A stretch of DNA of 64,000 nt from Musa acuminata AAA Group (taxonomy: Eukaryota; Streptophyta; Magnoliopsida; Zingiberales; Musaceae), in contig NC_088345.1 of NCBI RefSeq assembly GCF_036884655.1, positions 26,825,501 to 26,889,500 of the forward strand, written 5' to 3'. How positions within the stretch are numbered: position 1 is the stretch's first letter; every line of letters starts with the position of its first letter. Under the pieces are notes generated by a model, which saw only the letters and a list, made by a program, of their open reading frames with translations, was not told where the DNA came from and made no database searches. Shown piece after piece: positions 60,712 to 64,000 of this stretch. The translations under genes and the position numbers were made by a program.

Positions 60712-61314
60712 TGTTAGGATCAAGAGTGGCACTAAAAGGAGGGGCGAATTAGTGCAGCGAAAAAATTACGGCGATTTGAAAATCTTCGTACGATAAAATT
60801 CGATTCCGACGAAAACTATTTCGTTTTTCTTGAATAAGTAGAGAAGAGGGGATTAGACAGTTTGTACTGAAGTAAAGATGAATGCAGTAAAGAGATTAAG
60901 TAGTAAGGAATGAACACACCGAAATTTATAATGGTTCAGTCGTTGTGACCTACATCCACTTCCGATTCCTCCTCCGTCGAGGTCACCGGTGTCCACTAAT
61001 GGTTTTCCTTCAATAGGCGAAGACCAACCATCTCTTTACAGCGCTCTCTCCTTTTCACGGGTTTAGGAGATAACCCTTACAAGCCTTACACCTCTTCTTA
61101 GATGATTACAAAGCTTAAAGAGAGGGAGGAGGACTCTTCTCACTTTTACAACACTTTTAACACCCCAACACTTATAGAGTTTTTCTTCACACTTTGATTA
61201 CACTTTGTTATCCTTTCATGCAGAAAAGGGTGGGGTATTTATAGGCCCCAATGGCTTCGAAAATTGGAGCCAAAAAGTGTCACATCCCAGATTTTCGGGC
61301 ACTGGCGATGGTAC
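60712..61314 (-). repeat. 5' LTR of element I, downstream part
   Basis: It runs from the LTR end (complement of GATCCTAACA) through U5 and the TATA complement (TATTTATAGG near 61236) to about 61314. With the part at 62984-63669 it makes about 1.29 kb, the normal LTR length. About 72 bases (61240-61313) are present again at 62912-62983 on the other side of the insert. Confidence 0.75.
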
Positions 61315-61335
61315 TTTTAACCAAGGTATGCAATA

Positions 61336-61437
61336 CTGTACCGTACCAGTGTTTCGAGGTTGGCTCGGTACAGTACGGTACGGTACCAACGTACCGAGTG
61401 ATACACCAGGGCACACCGAACGGTACATCGAGCGATT
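61336..61437 (+). repeat. GTACCG-rich repeat, left copy
   Basis: Starts GTACCGTACCAG and ends near CGAGCGATTTT. Dense in GGTACC and CGGTAC half-palindromes. Direct partner of 62814-62896. Confidence 0.65.
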
Positions 61438-61649
61438 TTCCTCTTACTACAGCACTGTAGCACGGTCCATCCGTAGCAGGCGGTATTACTGTAGCACTGT
61501 AGCACGGTCCATCCGGTACAATGTATTACTGTAGCATTGCTACAGTGTATTACTGTAGCACTGTAGCACGGTCTATCCGGTAGCAGGCGGTCCGTGCACC
61601 GGTATACCGTCGGACCGGTACATACCACCCGTACCGGTGATTCTTTCAG

Positions 61650-62364
61650 CAAGGCAGAGGTAGAGCAAGTGAAGGTGATTCTTTCAGTGATACCGATCTT
61701 CGCATGCACCATCATCTTCAACATGGTCCTCGCTTAGCTGCAGACCTTCTCAGTAGAACAAGGAAGCTCCATGAACACTTGGCTTGTAGACTCCTTCAGA
61801 GTCCCACCTGCATCACTCTAAGCCATCCCCTACATTGTGCTCGTCATACTGGTTCCCATCTACGAAACCAGCTTCGTCCCTCTTGCCCAAAAGCTCACCA
61901 GAGAGGACTCGGGGATCACTCCGCTGCAGCGAATCGGCGTCGGCCTTTTCACAGCGACCTTCTCGATGGTGGCAACCACCATGATCGAGAAGGAGAGAAG
62001 AGAGATGGCTGTTGGGTCGGGCAAGCTAATGTCCATCTTCTGGATTGCTCCCCAGTTCCTCATCTTTGGCCTCTCGGAGATGTTTACAACTGTGGGGCTC
62101 ATTGAGTTCTTCTACAAGCAATCATTGGGCGGCATACAGTCCTTCTTGATAGCCATGACCTACTGCTCTTACTCCTTTGGCTTCTTCTTGAGCTCCCTGC
62201 TGGTGTCATTGGTGAACAAGATCACATCAAGCTCATCAAATGGCGGATGGCTGGGCGATAATGACCTCAACAAGGACAGGTTGGATCTCTTCTACTGGCT
62301 GTTGGCAGCTCTCAGCCTCCTCAACTTCCTCAATTATCTTTTCTGGGCCAAATGGTACTCCTAA
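61650..62364 (+). pseudogene. NRT1/PTR-family (NPF4-type) transporter, last-exon fragment
   Basis: 237 codons of the C-terminal part of a proton-coupled nitrate/peptide/hormone transporter. It opens with AEVEQVKVILSVIPIFAC, followed by the conserved LQTFSVEQGSSMNTW and SGITPLQRIGVGLF. The last transmembrane helices follow (IAPQFLIFGLSEMFTTVGL, MTYCSYSFGFFLSSLLVS), then the family ending GWLGDNDLNKDRLDLFYWLL and FWAKWYS. The wording of the last part is closest to what I remember of NPF4.3/4.4. Two in-frame stops, TAG 61735-61737 (glutamine expected) and TAA 61819-61821 (glutamine expected), break it. Earlier exons are absent. Base composition is clearly more GC-rich than its surroundings. Confidence 0.87.
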
Positions 62365-62813
62365 CACTCCATCTCCATCAACTGAGACACATGTTGGAGC
62401 TGATAACATACCGTGAAAGACCACTATCCCACATTAAATATTCCTCTTCAGTCCTAAACTTAAACTAAGCTAAGAGGGTAAATAAAACAAAAAAAAAAAG
62501 AGCTAGATCGTGGATCTATCATGCAGGTTTCATGCCATCTCTGGCCCTTCTTATATATATGTATTACATCGAATCATGGACATATAATGAATGCACTAAC
62601 GATTGTCAAACATCGTTACTACATGAAATTTTAGTGTTCTTTTGTCTTCTCTTGCTCTTTCTTTTCATTTATCACCCAAGTCTTCAGATCAAATTATTGT
62701 GCATGGAAATGGAGCTCGAAATGATGGACCAGCACTATGTCTATGTTGTTAGAGAGGGGACATGTTCTTATAGAGACAATGGACAAGGCTTTTCTTTCCA
62801 AGTTCACAATTTT
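62365..62813 (+). other. 3' flank of the NPF fragment
   Basis: No gene. An A-run (about 62488-62500) lies 125 bases after the stop. The small ORF starting at 62532 has no recognisable family and runs into the repeat. Probably 3' untranslated or downstream DNA carried along with the exon. Confidence 0.4.
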
Positions 62814-62896
62814 GTACTGTACCGGAGTTTCGACGTTCACTCGGTACGGTACAATACTGTATACCGAGCGGTATACCGTTCGGTATATCGCTCGAT
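62814..62896 (+). repeat. GTACCG-rich repeat, right copy
   Basis: GTACTGTACCGGAGTTTCGA to CGCTCGAT, the direct partner of 61336-61437, followed by (TA)n at about 62895-62914 and then LTR sequence. Confidence 0.65.
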
Positions 62897-62911
62897 ATAT
62901 ATATATATATA

Positions 62912-63669
62912 TATAGGCCCAAATGGCTTCAAAATTAGAGCCAAAAAGTATCTCATCCAGGATTTTCGGGTACTGGCGGTACCACCGTCTGACAGAGTTT
63001 CGGATGCTGAGCTCTGGTGGTACCACCGCTTGGCAAGTAATAACTGCCGACGATACCATCGCCCAGTCTAGGCAGTACCACCTCCCAAACCACTTGGGAG
63101 ACCGTTCCCTGGGCGGTTCCACCGCCCTAGTCTAGCAGTGCCACCGCAAGACAGGGTCTAGCAACCTGGTTGGGCTTTGAATCTTCAGGCCCAAACAAGT
63201 CCAATTACAGGCCTTGTTGGCCCCTAACAGCGTTAGTGGGATTACCTCTCAAATCTAACCCTAATTACGTGCTAACTACGATTCTTATGGCATACACTAA
63301 GCAAATCAAGTCTGGTTAGTCTAGGTTTCTTCTGGAGAGCTTCCGGCGATCTTCCGACGATCTCTCTGCAATGTTCCAACGAACTCCCGAAAAGCTCCTG
63401 GACTTCACAACGATCTTCTTAGCGAGTTCTGACGAGCTTCTTTAGCAAGCTCTTGGACTTCTCGGTCAATTCCGGTAGAACTTCCGACGAACGTCCGGAC
63501 TTCCGGCGAACTCTCGAACTCCCAACGAAATCTCGATCTTAACTCCGACACTTCATTTTGCTTTATGCCTTGATTGCAATCGTAGTTAATCCGGCACACT
63601 TTTCTCAACATATAGATTTGATCAAATAATTTACCAATTGATTTCATCATCAAAATGCAAGATTCAACA
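62912..63669 (-). repeat. 5' LTR of element I, upstream part
   Basis: On the minus strand it starts TGTTGAATCTTGC at 63669. It includes the U3 region with GGTGGTACCACCGC and GGGCGGTTCCACCGCCC units (about 62980-63145) and reaches the insert at 62911. The flank ATCGC follows at 63670-63674. Confidence 0.8.
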
Positions 63670-63674
63670 ATCGC

Positions 63675-64000
63675 AACTTCAGTTGCAACACAAAATGCTA
63701 CAAACCTCAAAATAGTCCAGAAGTAGGAAAAGTAAAAGATCATAAACGTCAAAGCTAAGGCTTGAAGTACTCTACGACCATGCTTGTAGTATGATTATTG
63801 CCACAAGAATCTTCATTACACAGCCACGTGAAAGTAATAAACACAAATCAAGCCACATGCCATAGATGACAAAGAATACTTATGAAGTTATTAAGGCCAA
63901 ACCAAAAGAGGTAGTTGTTGACATGTTGTTCAATCACCTCTTCTTAACCATTACAAAGTTATAATGCCATTTTCCAAAGCAAATAGGAATATCCCTTACA
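63675..64000 (-). other. Host DNA right of element I, probably intron of the FRIGIDA-like gene
   Basis: AT-rich with no coding signal. The matching ATCGC duplication shows it was contiguous with 56839-57323 before element I arrived, so it lies upstream of the FRIGIDA-like exons on the minus strand. Confidence 0.55.

Larger units (their letters stand above)
61315..62911 (+). mobile_element. 1.6-kb insert in the LTR carrying an NPF gene fragment between direct GTACCG repeats
   Basis: The left end is about 100 bases of GTACCG/CGGTAC-rich DNA (61336-61437), then tandem CTGTAGCACTGTAGCACGG-type units (about 61455-61600). The right end repeats the GTACCG block in the same orientation (62814-62896), followed by a (TA)n run. 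Shared words include GTTTCGA, CTCGGTAC, ACCGAG and GGTA-ATCG-GCGAT. Between them lie the NPF remnant and about 450 bases of its 3' flank. It does not have inverted ends or a clear small target duplication, so I cannot name its class. Confidence 0.6.
57324..63669 (-). mobile_element. Element I: SIRE-like element with internal deletion, inserted beside the FRIGIDA-like exons
   Basis: It is flanked by a perfect duplication ATCGC (57319-57323 and 63670-63674). On the minus strand the 5' LTR is 63669-60712 (split by a 1.6-kb insert), followed by a primer site, gag, a short protease piece to about 58880, foreign or unrecognised DNA, and only the end part of the 3' LTR (58035-57324). Pol after the protease is gone. 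Confidence 0.82.

Noticed and set aside
61704..62105. 133-codon open frame overlapping the NPF fragment
   Set aside because: It is the +1 shadow of the NPF codons; composition follows from GC-rich coding DNA in the true frame and no family features are seen.
62488..62500. A-run after the NPF stop as a sign of retroposed mRNA
   Set aside because: Too short, interrupted, without a polyadenylation signal in the right place or a target duplication beside it.
1..64000. CRISPR arrays, rRNA genes, tRNA genes, bacterial operons
   Set aside because: No spaced direct-repeat arrays of that kind, no rRNA words, and the only tRNA-like words are retrotransposon primer sites.

Overview
This window is a repeat-dominated piece of a plant nuclear genome, almost certainly a monocot. 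The sequence is AT-rich, has no operons, and carries one spliced FRIGIDA-like gene, one broken NPF4-type transporter fragment, and a thick nest of LTR retrotransposons. The LTR style (long LTRs starting TGTTGAATCTC, ending GATCCTAACA, rich in GGCGGTGGCACCGCC units) reminds me of banana-family (Musaceae/Zingiberales) DNA. That is recollection only, not a database result.

Layout. 1-11658: the 3' end of an old SIRE-like Ty1/copia element (Z) with an env-like ORF remnant; its 3' LTR is split by a complete SIRE-like element A (2963-11182, target duplication AAAGT). 11659-14248: a decayed second copia family (E, minus strand) and a TRIM-like mini element. 14249-22844: the 3' piece and LTR (F) of another element, split by D, a gag-only element (14279-21636, duplication GAGAA). 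22845-30215: element B, a minus-strand sister of A with a truncated 3' LTR. 30221-33983: an inverted array of family-E LTR pieces. 34725-38843: a minus-strand mosaic LTR (H) interrupted by a 2.7-kb gypsy-type solo LTR (duplication CACCG). 39895-49956: element G, a second gag-only element (duplication TTACC) whose 5' LTR is split by a 2.4-kb solo LTR (duplication ATCTT). 49962-54342: AT-rich DNA with no gene I recognise. 54343-64000: the 3' end of a FRIGIDA-like gene on the minus strand. Its upstream intron is invaded by element I (57324-63669, duplication ATCGC), whose own 5' LTR holds a 1.6-kb insert carrying an NPF4-like last-exon fragment.

Working together. A and B carry gag-pol relics with many stops, some shared by both, so at least part of their spread probably used proteins from another copy. 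D and G keep only a gag that lacks its zinc knuckle, so they look like parasites of an autonomous SIRE-type element. The only candidate functional host gene is the FRIGIDA-like one; only its last two exons are visible. Element ends were placed by matching 5-bp target duplications by eye. Gene names rest on motif recognition, not on searches.
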